From the NCBI GenBank assembly GCA_902620405.1, contig CACNIC010000001.1, positions 1 to 64,000 on the forward strand: 64,000 nt of DNA, given 5' to 3'. Both the position numbers and the translations under genes were made by a program. The stretch is from an uncultured SAR202 cluster bacterium. Lineage in GTDB: Bacteria > Chloroflexota > Dehalococcoidia > Lucifugimonadales > Lucifugimonadaceae. Under the pieces are notes generated by a model, which was given only the letters and a program-made list of their open reading frames with translations, did not search any database and had not been told where the DNA came from. This document shows positions 27,476 to 38,806 of the stretch, in pieces; the first letter of the stretch is position 1; the number at the start of each line of letters is the position of its first letter.

Positions 27476-28063
27476 ATGAATAATTATTTAAATGTCGAAA
27501 ATTTAATAAAAAGCAGAAGAGATACAAAAAATTTTCTTTCAAAAAGAATTTCTAAGAAAAATATTTCAAAAATACTTGAAATGGGGATATGGTCTCCAAA
27601 TCATAGAATGACAGAGCCATGGACATTTGTGCCAATAGAAAAGAATTCATCCACAAGAAAAAAAATTGCCAAAGATATAAGAAATTATGTTTTAAAAAAT
27701 TCTAAGAACTCCAGCAAAAAAACAACATCTCAATCTGCACTTAAATCGAAAGAAGATTTTGAAAAATGTCCCTATATTGTTTACGTATTTTCAAAAAAAG
27801 GAAGAAATAAAGAAGAGACACTTGAGAATTATGCATCTACATCAATTTCGGTTCAAAACATGTCATTATATGCCTGGTCAAAAGGAATTGGAATTCATTG
27901 GTCTACTGGAAAGCCATGCAAGATAGAAGGATTATGTTCAAAGCTTAAAGTAGAAGAAACATCTACTCCTGTTGGTTGCCTTTATATGGGTTATGTGAAA
28001 GCAAAAAACAAGTTATCTGCAAAACCAAGAGCTTCATTTGAAGAAAAAACTATCTGGTTATAA
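27476..28063 (+). CDS. Nitroreductase-family flavoprotein
   Basis: FMN-dependent oxidoreductase of 195 residues. The N-terminal SRRDTKNF motif (about residues 13-20) binds the FMN phosphate and the WSPNHRMTEPWTFVP segment (about 39-53) is the usual nitroreductase pattern. The sequence resembles the small NfnB/YdjA-like subgroup. Substrate is unknown; quinones, nitro-compounds and unsaturated bonds are typical. It is unusually rich in lysine. It is divergent from ggt across 53 bp and separated from the next gene by 111 bp of AT-rich DNA. Confidence 0.92.
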   Translation: MNNYLNVENLIKSRRDTKNFLSKRISKKNISKILEMGIWSPNHRMTEPWTFVPIEKNSSTRKKIAKDIRNYVLKNSKNSSKKTTSQSALKSKEDFEKCPYIVYVFSKKGRNKEETLENYASTSISVQNMSLYAWSKGIGIHWSTGKPCKIEGLCSKLKVEETSTPVGCLYMGYVKAKNKLSAKPRASFEEKTIWL

Positions 28064-28174
28064 TAAGATTATCAAATATATTTATTTCAATTTTTTATAA
28101 CTTTTAAAAATTTTAAAATTGCATAAAATAATACTGTTAACATACAAAACAACTAGATGAGTTAAGAATTTAAA

Positions 28175-29632
28175 ATGAACGAAAAATATAAAAACTTTAT
28201 TAACAACAAATGGGTTGATCCAGTAACAGAAAAGTACTTTGAAAGCACAAGCCCAGCAAATAATGATGAAATTTTAGGATTGTTTGCAAGCTCAAATGCA
28301 CAAGACGCTAACATAGCAATAAATAGTGCGTACGACGGTTTTCAAAGTTGGAAAAAAACATCTCAGATAGTACGAGGTGAATATCTTTATAAGGCTTCAT
28401 CTTGGTTAGAACAAAACTCATCTAAATACGCAGAGGCAATTACCAAGGAGTGTGGAAAATCTATATTAGAAGCACATGGTGAAGTTGGCAGATCAATAGC
28501 ATTACTAAAATATTATGCTGCCCAAGGGTCTGACCCAATGGGTGATGTTGTTCCCTCAGTAAATCCAAATATACTTCTTTACACTACGAAGGTTCCAATT
28601 GGCGTAGTAGGGCTCATTACTCCTTGGAATTTTCCACTTGCTATTCCGATTTGGAAAATGGCACCAGCTATAGTTTTTGGAAACACAATTGTCCATAAAC
28701 CAGCATCATCAACACCATTACTTGGCAAAATGATTGCCGAAATGTGGGAAGCATCTGGCCTTCCAGGAGGGGTTTATAATTTAGTTACAGGTTCTGGCTC
28801 TGAATTAGGAGACTCGATAATTGATCACCCTTACACATCAGCATTAAGTTTTACAGGGTCAACGTATATTGGTCAAAGTATTGCTGTGAAATGTGCAAAG
28901 AATGGAATGAAATATCAACTAGAAATGGGTGGAAAAAATCCTATCATTGTTATGCCTGATGCAAATTTAGAGCAAGCTGCTGAGATAACATTATCTGGTG
29001 CAATGAAGTACTCTGGTCAAAAATGTACAGCTACTTCAAGAGCAATTGTTTTAAAAGAAATAAAAAAAGATTTTACTGAAATTTTATTAAACAAGTTTAA
29101 AGATTTAAAAGTTGGAGACGGTATGGACTCGGAGAATGTTGTTGTTCCAGTAATAGATAAAAAATCTCTTTCGAATATTTCAGAAAAAATAAAGGCGGGA
29201 GTTAATGAAGGGTCCAGATTAATTTTTGGAGGTGAAATATTAAAAGATAATGATTATGAAAAAGGAAATTACGTACAACCTACTCTTTTTGATAACGTAG
29301 ATCCTAAATCTTTAATCGCTACTGAAGAAATTTTTGGCCCGGTTTTAGGGATTATTGATTCTGAAGATTATGATCAATCTATAAAAATAGCTAACGACAC
29401 ATCTTATGGTTTAAGCGCGGGAATATTTACTTCAAATTTAAATTTGGCTATGGAGTTTGCAAATAATATTGATGCAGGTATTGTAAAAATTAATGGTGAA
29501 ACAGCTGGAGTTGAGCCTCAAGTTCCTTTTGGGGGAATGAAAGAATCTTCTTCAGGAGCAAGAGAACAAGGAAAATCAGCGGTAGAATTTTTCACACAAA
29601 CCAAAACAATATATGTTGAGAGGTCGGCTTAA
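28175..29632 (+). CDS. NAD(P)-dependent aldehyde dehydrogenase
   Basis: Aldehyde dehydrogenase of 485 residues. Catalytic Cys284 (GQKCTA), general base Glu250 (LEMGGKNP), Asn152 (TPWNFP) and cofactor-binding Lys175 (HKPAS) are all present. The pattern is close to 2-oxoglutarate-semialdehyde and succinate-semialdehyde dehydrogenases used at the end of oxidative pentose and sugar-acid pathways. It is coupled by a 1-bp overlap (TAATG) to a UxuA-like dehydratase, which supports a sugar-acid role, the semialdehyde being the last intermediate before the TCA cycle. Specificity is inferred. Confidence 0.95.
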   Translation: MNEKYKNFINNKWVDPVTEKYFESTSPANNDEILGLFASSNAQDANIAINSAYDGFQSWKKTSQIVRGEYLYKASSWLEQNSSKYAEAITKECGKSILEAHGEVGRSIALLKYYAAQGSDPMGDVVPSVNPNILLYTTKVPIGVVGLITPWNFPLAIPIWKMAPAIVFGNTIVHKPASSTPLLGKMIAEMWEASGLPGGVYNLVTGSGSELGDSIIDHPYTSALSFTGSTYIGQSIAVKCAKNGMKYQLEMGGKNPIIVMPDANLEQAAEITLSGAMKYSGQKCTATSRAIVLKEIKKDFTEILLNKFKDLKVGDGMDSENVVVPVIDKKSLSNISEKIKAGVNEGSRLIFGGEILKDNDYEKGNYVQPTLFDNVDPKSLIATEEIFGPVLGIIDSEDYDQSIKIANDTSYGLSAGIFTSNLNLAMEFANNIDAGIVKINGETAGVEPQVPFGGMKESSSGAREQGKSAVEFFTQTKTIYVERSA

Positions 29633-30621
29633 TGTATTTAGGTACTCAGTTTGCTGCAAGAACAGATGCAGACTATGAAACATTTAAGCAGCTTGGAGTA
29701 AATAATATTAATGGATTTCCAGATGTCCAACATCAAAAATGGACAGTAGAAAATCTTATTCAATATCGTGAAAAAGTTGAATCATTTGGCTTGAAGCTTG
29801 ATATGGTTCAGCTGCCTTTAAGCTCTGCAGATATAGACACAAGAGTTAAAAACGGTGAATTTTACAACATACTTACTGGTACAAGCCCAGAAAGAGACTA
29901 TGAAATAGAAAGAATTTGCGAAATTATTTCAATGTGCTCAGATGCAGGGATTCCAGCAGTAAAATACAATCTCAACATTATTGGAATACCAAGAACTCAA
30001 AGTGAATTTGGTAGAGGTGGAGCTAAATTATCGACTTTTAGATGGGATAAAGCTGATCATAATGCTCCCGATACGTATGCTGGAAAAGTTTCAGAAGAAA
30101 TTTTTTGGGAACGGATTGATTACTTTTTAGAAAAGGTTGTGCCTGTTGCAGAAGAAAATAAGGTGAGGCTGGCCTGTCATCCTCATGACCCATATACCCC
30201 TCCAGGCTATAAAGGCGTAACAAGAGTTTTAGGCACTGTTGAAGGCTTAAAGAAATTTGTCTCAATAAGAGAAAATAAGTATCACGGTTTAAATTTTTGC
30301 CAAGGAACAATTACTGAAATGATGGATAATCCTGGTGAAGAAATTTTTGATGTTATTAGATATTTCGGAAATAAAGAAAAAATTTTTAATGTTCATTTCA
30401 GAAATATTAAAGGAAATAAATTAAGTTTTACAGAAGTTTTTCCTGATGAAGGGTCAATAAATATGTATGAAGCAATAAAAGTTTACAAAGAAGTAAACTA
30501 CAAATATATGCTAATGCCTGATCATGTTCCACAAATTAACGCAAAAGACCCTAAGATGACAGCATTTTCATATTGTTATGGTTACATTAATGCTTTACTT
30601 CAGTCCATAGAAAATCTTTAG
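29632..30621 (+). CDS. Mannonate-dehydratase-like (UxuA family) TIM-barrel enzyme
   Basis: A 329-residue xylose-isomerase-type TIM barrel most like mannonate dehydratase (UxuA), which turns D-mannonate into 2-keto-3-deoxygluconate. Metal-site and active-site motifs match: LACHPHDP (His183, His185, Asp186), LNFCQGT (Cys223), VHFRNIKG (His255, Arg257) and LMPDHVPQ (Asp297, His298). It is shorter than E. coli UxuA (about 390 aa), as seen in other distant members. Its product would feed the KDG kinase at the end of this window. It is coupled to the upstream aldehyde dehydrogenase gene; substrate is inferred. Confidence 0.82.
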   Translation: MYLGTQFAARTDADYETFKQLGVNNINGFPDVQHQKWTVENLIQYREKVESFGLKLDMVQLPLSSADIDTRVKNGEFYNILTGTSPERDYEIERICEIISMCSDAGIPAVKYNLNIIGIPRTQSEFGRGGAKLSTFRWDKADHNAPDTYAGKVSEEIFWERIDYFLEKVVPVAEENKVRLACHPHDPYTPPGYKGVTRVLGTVEGLKKFVSIRENKYHGLNFCQGTITEMMDNPGEEIFDVIRYFGNKEKIFNVHFRNIKGNKLSFTEVFPDEGSINMYEAIKVYKEVNYKYMLMPDHVPQINAKDPKMTAFSYCYGYINALLQSIENL

Positions 30622-31004
30622 TCTTTTTTTTCTATTAACTCAACTCTTACATCACCGGGCGTTTTTAAAAATACTATTCTAATTCCTGGCATTTCCATTG
30701 GCCCTTCTGCCAAAGTTGCACCTAAAGATTCAAGCCTTGAAATATCTTCTTCTAAGTTATTAGAGTCTAAGCCAAAGTGTTCTAATCCATAATGTGGATC
30801 TGCATCACTTGGGCCAAGTTTTTCATTAGTTCTTTCTCCAGAAATATTTACCCTAAACCCATCTTCGCTTTGGCACATAATAAACCTGTCCCCAACAGAC
30901 CTTACCTCATCACTGGTTATCTCAAAGTTAAATGCATTTACAAACCAATTTGCATCCTTTTCTGGATCTTTACTTTTTATATGAATATGATTAACTTTAT
31001 ACAT
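30618..31004 (-). CDS. VOC-fold (glyoxalase/dioxygenase) protein
   Basis: A 128-residue vicinal-oxygen-chelate protein with two beta-alpha-beta-beta-beta modules. Likely metal ligands are a His near the start (NHIHIKS), a His in the middle (YGLEHFGLD) and a Glu at the end (VRVELIEKK). Family members include glyoxalase I, methylmalonyl-CoA epimerase, ring-cleavage dioxygenases and resistance proteins; this one cannot be placed further. Its stop overlaps by 4 bp the convergent UxuA-like gene. It is 10 bp downstream of the IMPase-like gene and probably last in the aco operon. Confidence 0.88.
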   Translation of the reverse strand: MYKVNHIHIKSKDPEKDANWFVNAFNFEITSDEVRSVGDRFIMCQSEDGFRVNISGERTNEKLGPSDADPHYGLEHFGLDSNNLEEDISRLESLGATLAEGPMEMPGIRIVFLKTPGDVRVELIEKKD

Positions 31005-31013
31005 TTTTCTCCT

Positions 31014-31802
31014 TTATTTATTAATTTTATTTATTAAGTTTTCGTGTGCTTCTGGCCACCCAAAAATAAACCAATCAGGCACATTATTAATTAAACTATC
31101 AGGATTTAAATTATTTCCAAAACTATCGGTTGATTTGAGTCCTAATTTTTCACCAATTGCCATTAATCCACCAACATGCTCTAAGGAAATTTTATAAATT
31201 GCCATTATTGGCAAATTGCCTTTTATTATTTGTAGACCTGGATATACTGCTGAGGCAAAAGAATTGATATAAGAAAAGTTATTAACCCAATCTAATTCTT
31301 TTTTAAAAAGATTTGACCAATTTTTTCCTTGTTCAATTTCTAAGCAAAGAGTCATATCAATCATTTCAGGAAAACTTATATCTGGTTTATAAATTTCACC
31401 ATTATGATAAACATTTTCTTGGTCACAATATATATATTCATTAATGCCGGGGCATCCAATAGCACCTACAGATTTATTTCCAGAAAAAAAAGATACAGTT
31501 AAACCCCATGAAGTAAGATTGTTACTATATGGGACTGTTCCGCACAATGGGTCTATGCAAAAAAATTCTTTCGACATCATAAATTCATTTCTTGATTCCT
31601 CAGAAAGAATATTATGGCTTGAGTAGGCTTTTATAATTTCTTTTATTATTTCATCAGATTTTAAATCAGCTTGAGTAACCAGGCCTGCTTCAAATTTATT
31701 CCATTTCTCAAGATTTTTAAAATCGTTTTCCTTTTGAAAATTTAATAATTCTTTACCTGCTTTAGTAACTGAGTTAAAACATATTTCTGCCTCTATTTTG
31801 AT
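31014..31802 (-). CDS. Inositol-monophosphatase-like protein with a non-AUG start and altered metal site
   Basis: About 262 residues when read from the real family N terminus; the first in-frame ATG would cut off some 74 residues that are clearly family sequence (VTQADLKSDEII, then ILSEES with Glu68/Glu69). No ATG, GTG or TTG is in frame. AAAGGAG lies 5 bases before ATC (31802-31800); ATT (31805) and ATA (31796, overlapping the acoX stop) are alternatives. The metal motif is DPLCGT: Asp84 is kept but the second Asp of DPxDGT is Cys87, and the later W-D motif is L-E (SLEHVGG). The fold is recognisable but phosphatase activity is doubtful. It is last but one in the aco operon. Confidence 0.75.
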   Translation of the reverse strand: MKIEAEICFNSVTKAGKELLNFQKENDFKNLEKWNKFEAGLVTQADLKSDEIIKEIIKAYSSHNILSEESRNEFMMSKEFFCIDPLCGTVPYSNNLTSWGLTVSFFSGNKSVGAIGCPGINEYIYCDQENVYHNGEIYKPDISFPEMIDMTLCLEIEQGKNWSNLFKKELDWVNNFSYINSFASAVYPGLQIIKGNLPIMAIYKISLEHVGGLMAIGEKLGLKSTDSFGNNLNPDSLINNVPDWFIFGWPEAHENLINKINK

Positions 31803-32764
31803 AATATCTCCTTTATATTAAGACATGTTGGTCCATCGTTATTTATTTTAATATTCGGCTTTTTTAGATAATCAAACTCAAGCCTTCTCTCCCCATCTAA
31901 AGCTAATGTACCTTTATTGGTTTGGATTCTAATAATTTCATTTTTTTTAAATAATTTCCAATTATCAACAAATATTTCTTCTATTCTTCCAGGTGCTATT
32001 GGAGAATGTATCCTTAAATTAGATTTTCTTTTATTTTTTGATATTTTTACGTATATTGATTCATCTGATTTTAAATTTTTTGCTAAATTGAACCCTATTG
32101 ATGAAAAACCTATCCCTGTGGGCTTAACCTTATTAACAATTACCTCCGAAACAGACCCCATGTTCCATACTGCTCTTGCACCAATATAAGGAATATCTGT
32201 TGCAACTACATCAACTAATGCGCTATCTACATAATCTTTATCAAAAAATATATCTAGCTTCTTTGATTTGTAACTAAACTTTTCCTCATTAGCAATATTT
32301 AAAAATTTTCCTACCGCAATTCCCGCTATAGTTCCATCAATATTTTCTGGAAAGAGATTATTTGTTCCTGTTGAAATAGCCAATATAGGTACATCTTTCA
32401 AATAATTTGAAACTAGCCTTGATGTTCCGTCGCCCCCAAAAATAATCACACACTTGAGGTCAAGATCATTCATTTTTTTTACAGAATCTATAGTTGTGCT
32501 TTCTTCATCTAAATTTCTTGTCTTTAGAACAACAGTGTCAATTAACTTCGAATAATTTTCTCTAGCTTTTCTTGAGACATCACTAAAATCAGGCATTACA
32601 TATACTTTATTAACACCATATTTTGCTAGGCCTTCATAAATCTTAAGCAACTCATTAGATTTATATTGTTGTGGAACAACAAATGCACTTGAAACAAGCC
32701 GTCTAATATCTTTTCCGGAATTAGGATTAACTATAATTCCTACTGATTTATTATTTTTTATCAA
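31793..32764 (-). CDS. acoX: AcoX-like ATP-NAD-kinase-family protein
   Basis: A 323-residue protein of the NAD-kinase/AcoX group. The GIIVNPNSGKDIRRLVS start and the GGDGT nucleotide-binding motif (110-114) followed by STGTNN are diagnostic. AcoX is found in acetoin-catabolic operons, but its reaction has not been clearly established; an NAD-kinase-like role is possible. Here it overlaps the end of the E2 gene by 14 bp, which is the normal aco gene order. Its last codons contain the ribosome binding site of the IMPase-like gene. Confidence 0.88.
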   Translation of the reverse strand: MIKNNKSVGIIVNPNSGKDIRRLVSSAFVVPQQYKSNELLKIYEGLAKYGVNKVYVMPDFSDVSRKARENYSKLIDTVVLKTRNLDEESTTIDSVKKMNDLDLKCVIIFGGDGTSRLVSNYLKDVPILAISTGTNNLFPENIDGTIAGIAVGKFLNIANEEKFSYKSKKLDIFFDKDYVDSALVDVVATDIPYIGARAVWNMGSVSEVIVNKVKPTGIGFSSIGFNLAKNLKSDESIYVKISKNKRKSNLRIHSPIAPGRIEEIFVDNWKLFKKNEIIRIQTNKGTLALDGERRLEFDYLKKPNIKINNDGPTCLNIKEILSK

Positions 32765-33893
32765 GCGATTCAGGGTTTTGAATATTATTTATTATCGACT
32801 CAAGAAATTTTGCAGCAGGAAAACCGTCCACCACTCTGTGATCGAAAGAAAGGTTAAAGTAGCAAATTTTTCTCGTAACTGCTTCTCCCGAGAGAAATGA
32901 TGTTTCTTCAGAAGTTCTTCCAATCCCAAGAATTGCTACTTCAGGCGGATTAATAAGCGGATTAAAACTGTCGATAGCTGTTGAGTTTAAGCTCGTTATT
33001 GAAAAAGTGCTCCCTGATATGTCTTCTTGAGAAAACCCTGCCTTTTCTTTTTTACTAAATTCTCTTATATCTTTTGCTATATCCAATAATGATTTATCTT
33101 GTGCACCTTTGACAACAGGAACAACTAAGCCATCTTTTATGGCATAAGCAACACCTATATTAACTTCCTCAGAACCTATTATTTCATTTTCAATAAAATG
33201 TGAATTAAAAGTCTTATGCTCTATAAGTGCAAGAGATGTCGCCTTCACAATTAGATCTTGAAAAGTTGGCCTTATTTTTTCTTTTCGCCATTCCTTTAAA
33301 AGGTTTGATTGGAAACTAATAGAATTTGTTATATTAACTTTGGATGTTAGGGTTACAGAAGGGATTAAATTGCTTTGGGTCATTCTTGAAGCAATCACTT
33401 TTCTCATTCCAGAAATTAAATTAGAATCTTCCTTTGTTGCACCATTTTTAGCATAACCTCTTACATCATCTTCAGTTATTCTTCCGTTTGGGCCTGTTCC
33501 GGTAACATTTTCAAGTTCTACTTTTAATTCTTTAGCCACTCTTCTAGCTATTGGTGTCACCTGAACTTTTAATTTTTCAGTTTTTGGAGCACTATTCTCT
33601 ATAGGCGAAGACTTTTCTTCGTTTAATGCATTTTCTTCTACGTCAATACTTTCGTCCTTATTTCCGACATATGCAATAATGGCTCCAACTTTTATGACCT
33701 GACCTTCATCAGCACTTATTTTAATTAAGTAACCATCGACGGATGATTCAACTTCAGCATTTACTTTTGAAGACTCTACTTCTACCAGAGGCTCTCCTTT
33801 TTTTACTGCATCACCCTCTTTTTTTAACCACTTAATTATTGTGGCTTCCTGCATACCCATTCCCCATTGTGGTAAAAATATGTTTGTCGCCAT
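32751..33893 (-). CDS. acoC: 2-oxo acid/acetoin dehydrogenase E2 (dihydrolipoamide acyltransferase)
   Basis: E2 core protein of 380 residues: one lipoyl domain with the lipoylated Lys43 (ESSKVNAE), an acidic linker, a peripheral-subunit-binding domain (TPIARRVAKEL...GRITEDDV, about 112-147), and the catalytic acyltransferase domain with His352 and Asp356 in SFDHRVVDG. It passes the acetyl unit from E1 to CoA. It is 5 bp after the E1-beta gene. The order E1alpha-E1beta-E2-AcoX points to acetoin dehydrogenase, although pyruvate or branched-chain 2-oxo acids cannot be excluded from sequence. Confidence 0.93.
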   Translation of the reverse strand: MATNIFLPQWGMGMQEATIIKWLKKEGDAVKKGEPLVEVESSKVNAEVESSVDGYLIKISADEGQVIKVGAIIAYVGNKDESIDVEENALNEEKSSPIENSAPKTEKLKVQVTPIARRVAKELKVELENVTGTGPNGRITEDDVRGYAKNGATKEDSNLISGMRKVIASRMTQSNLIPSVTLTSKVNITNSISFQSNLLKEWRKEKIRPTFQDLIVKATSLALIEHKTFNSHFIENEIIGSEEVNIGVAYAIKDGLVVPVVKGAQDKSLLDIAKDIREFSKKEKAGFSQEDISGSTFSITSLNSTAIDSFNPLINPPEVAILGIGRTSEETSFLSGEAVTRKICYFNLSFDHRVVDGFPAAKFLESIINNIQNPESLDKK

Positions 33894-33898
33894 AATTC

Positions 33899-34882
33899 TT
33901 ACTCCAAAGTCTTTTTGACAGCTTCAATAATTTTTTCTTCAGTAGGATAAATAAGTGGCTCCAAAGCAGGAGAAAAAGGAATGTGAACTTGTTCTGATGC
34001 AACTTTTACTGGGGGGGCCTGAAGATTCCAAAAACCTTCCTCAGTCACCACAGATATAATCTCGCTTGCAGCACTACATACTTTATGAGCTGGATCAACA
34101 ACAACAAGCCTTCCGGTCTTTTCTACAGATTTTAAAATAGTTTCTTTATCAAAAGGGACTAATGTTCTTGGGTCAATTATCTCAATTGATATCCCTTCTT
34201 TTTCTAATTTTTCAGAAGCACTCAAAGCGTGCACATTGCTATTTACTATTCCAACAACAGTACAGTCAGTCCCTTCTTTAACGACCCTGGCCTTTCCAAA
34301 AGGAATTAAAAGTTCTCCATTTTCAATTTCACTATTTTCAGGAACATCTCCTTTTAATCCTCCTAAATTTCCATCAACAAATACTATACAAGGATCGTTG
34401 TCTCTAATTGCAGTTTTCATAAGACCTTTTGCATCTTCTGGGAAAGTAGGGACTATAACTTTTATACCAGGCATATTCATAAAGAAAGGATAACTTCGAT
34501 CAGAATGATGTGCGGCCATACTTCCGTTATAATACATGTCTGCCTTAATTGTTACTGGTAATGATGCTTGGCCACCAAACATATATTTCATTTTGGCAAG
34601 CTGACTAACTAATTGATCCATAGCAACCCACATAAAACTTGTTAATGTTTCAACAACTGGCCTCATTCCGACAAGGCTTGAGCCTACTGCTGCTCCAATA
34701 AATCCATTTTCAGATAACGGTGTGTCTAAAACTCTATTTTCACCATATTTATTGAATAAATCTTTTGAAGCCCCATAAATAGATGCTCGTACATCCTCAC
34801 CCATATAGTAGACTGCTTCGTCCTTTTCCATTTCTTCATGAATTGCTTCATTAATTGCTTCAACTTGCATCAGGTTTTTCAT
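33899..34882 (-). CDS. acoB: Acetoin/pyruvate dehydrogenase E1 beta subunit
   Basis: Transketolase-like E1-beta of 327 residues. It shows the GEDV motif (about residues 28-31), the TPLSENGFIGAAVG stretch (about 54-67) with the Glu that activates the TPP ring, and the C-terminal transketolase domain (about 200-325) with IIDPRTLVPFD. It pairs with the next gene upstream (E1-alpha) to form the TPP-dependent decarboxylase that loads the lipoyl arm of E2. Start and spacing (12 bp after the E1-alpha stop) have an AGGAG-type site. Member of the aco operon. Confidence 0.95.
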   Translation of the reverse strand: MKNLMQVEAINEAIHEEMEKDEAVYYMGEDVRASIYGASKDLFNKYGENRVLDTPLSENGFIGAAVGSSLVGMRPVVETLTSFMWVAMDQLVSQLAKMKYMFGGQASLPVTIKADMYYNGSMAAHHSDRSYPFFMNMPGIKVIVPTFPEDAKGLMKTAIRDNDPCIVFVDGNLGGLKGDVPENSEIENGELLIPFGKARVVKEGTDCTVVGIVNSNVHALSASEKLEKEGISIEIIDPRTLVPFDKETILKSVEKTGRLVVVDPAHKVCSAASEIISVVTEEGFWNLQAPPVKVASEQVHIPFSPALEPLIYPTEEKIIEAVKKTLE

Positions 34883-34894
34883 TTGGAACTCCTT

Positions 34895-35884
34895 TTAGGC
34901 AAAATTTATAGGGTCAGTGTATAAATCATCAAATAATTGTTTTGCGTCTGGATATGGACTTTTTCTTGCGAATTCAAGAGCTTCATCTACAGCAATAATT
35001 TCATCATTTTCCATTTTGTCGATCTCTTCTTTAGTTGCAAATTTTTGACTCAATAAAAATTTTTTATGAATCTCAATTGGGTCCCTATTCAACCAATCAT
35101 TTAGTTCTTCATCTGTTCTATAGTTTCCATCTCTCCTCACATTTGCTAGTCCAAGAGAATGGTCTTCATATCTATAAGTCAAGCCTTCAATTAGTGTAGG
35201 GCCTTCGCCAGACCTTGCTCTTATAACAGCCTGTTCAGTCGCTTCATACATTGCCACAACATCCTGCCCATCAACTAAGACTCCTGGAATCCCGTAAGCT
35301 GAAGCTCTATCTGAAACATGGTCTACTGAAACAGAGTCCTTATAAGATGTAGTCACAGCAAACTGATTATTTTCGCAGACAAATATAACAGGTAATTTCC
35401 ATAGCGCAGCAAGGTTCATTGATTCATGACATGCGCCTTGATTAGAAGCACCGTCGCCAAAAAATACAAGGGACACAAAATCTTTTTTTTGCAATTTAGA
35501 TGTTAACGCCGCTCCAGTTGCAACGGGAACTGATGATGCAACTATTCCAGATTCCCCTAAAATTCCAATTGAAAAATCAGCTAAATGCATTGACCCGCCT
35601 TTTCCTTTGCAATAGCCATCTTCTTTTCCAAATATTTCTGCCATGGCCTTATTAATGTCACCACCTTTTGCAATAGGGTGGCCGTGAGACCTGTGGTTTC
35701 CTGCAATATAATCATCATCATTCAGTGCCACACATGCACCAACAGCTACACCTTCTTCGCCAGTATAGGTATGAAGGGCGCCAACAATTTCACCAGCCTT
35801 TTGGCATTCAATTAGTTTATTTTCAAAGAACCTGATTCTCATCATTCTTTGAAGCATTAAAATATGTTTCTCTCTCGGTATCAT
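34895..35884 (-). CDS. acoA: Acetoin/pyruvate dehydrogenase E1 alpha subunit
   Basis: TPP-dependent E1-alpha of 329 residues. The TPP/Mg motif is GDGASNQG (143-150) ending in the ENNQFAV stretch (171-177). The GSMH stretch (about 97-100) contributes the active-site His seen in the family. First gene of a minus-strand operon (acoA-acoB-acoC-acoX-IMPase-like-VOC). A 98-bp divergent spacer separates it from gyrB and must contain promoters for both. The E3 partner is not here; the lpd gene about 18 kb away could serve. Confidence 0.94.
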   Translation of the reverse strand: MIPREKHILMLQRMMRIRFFENKLIECQKAGEIVGALHTYTGEEGVAVGACVALNDDDYIAGNHRSHGHPIAKGGDINKAMAEIFGKEDGYCKGKGGSMHLADFSIGILGESGIVASSVPVATGAALTSKLQKKDFVSLVFFGDGASNQGACHESMNLAALWKLPVIFVCENNQFAVTTSYKDSVSVDHVSDRASAYGIPGVLVDGQDVVAMYEATEQAVIRARSGEGPTLIEGLTYRYEDHSLGLANVRRDGNYRTDEELNDWLNRDPIEIHKKFLLSQKFATKEEIDKMENDEIIAVDEALEFARKSPYPDAKQLFDDLYTDPINFA

Positions 35885-35979
35885 TTTTCCTTAAATAGTG
35901 ATGCTTATTAGAAGGAACTATACTTGGGATAATATTATAATAATGAAAAAATATAAAGGTATAAATAATTTTTTTTTAA

Positions 35980-38454
<2,475 letters not shown>

Positions 38455-38778
38455 CTAGTCTGTATGAAATACCTCTTCTAACTCTATCATAGCTTCATCA
38501 GGATTATTTTCATTAATATTATCAAAATAAGGCTTCATGAATAACTGCCATTTTTCGTTAATTTCTTCACCAGACATACCCTTTAATGATTCATCAAAAC
38601 TTTTTTCTGCCTCAAAATACCCAAAAAGTGTTCCGTCAGATTTTAAAAATATAGAATAGTTTCTCCAGCCATGCTTTCTAAGCGCCTCAAGCATCTCTGG
38701 CCATACTTTTTTATGATGTTTTTTATATTCATCTATGCTTTCTTTTTTTATTTTGAACACGAAGCCAACTCTTTTCAT
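38455..38778 (-). CDS. L-rhamnose mutarotase family protein
   Basis: A 107-residue ferredoxin-like-fold protein of the L-rhamnose mutarotase (RhaM) family. Tyr18 and His22 in EYKKHHKKVWPEM, together with Trp26, match the catalytic and sugar-contacting positions of RhaM, which interconverts the anomers of L-rhamnose. It fits the rhamnonate-dehydratase-like enzyme encoded further on at 45961. The gene is convergent and directly abuts the gyrB stop. Some homologues act on other deoxysugars, so the substrate is inferred. Confidence 0.88.
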   Translation of the reverse strand: MKRVGFVFKIKKESIDEYKKHHKKVWPEMLEALRKHGWRNYSIFLKSDGTLFGYFEAEKSFDESLKGMSGEEINEKWQLFMKPYFDNINENNPDEAMIELEEVFHTD

Positions 38779-38806
38779 TTAAAAAATACCTCTATATTAT
38801 TTGTTG

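Noticed and set aside
31014-31580. A short 188-residue protein starting at the first ATG
   Set aside because: The upstream in-frame sequence encodes the N-terminal IMPase motifs without a stop or frameshift, so the ATG is internal.
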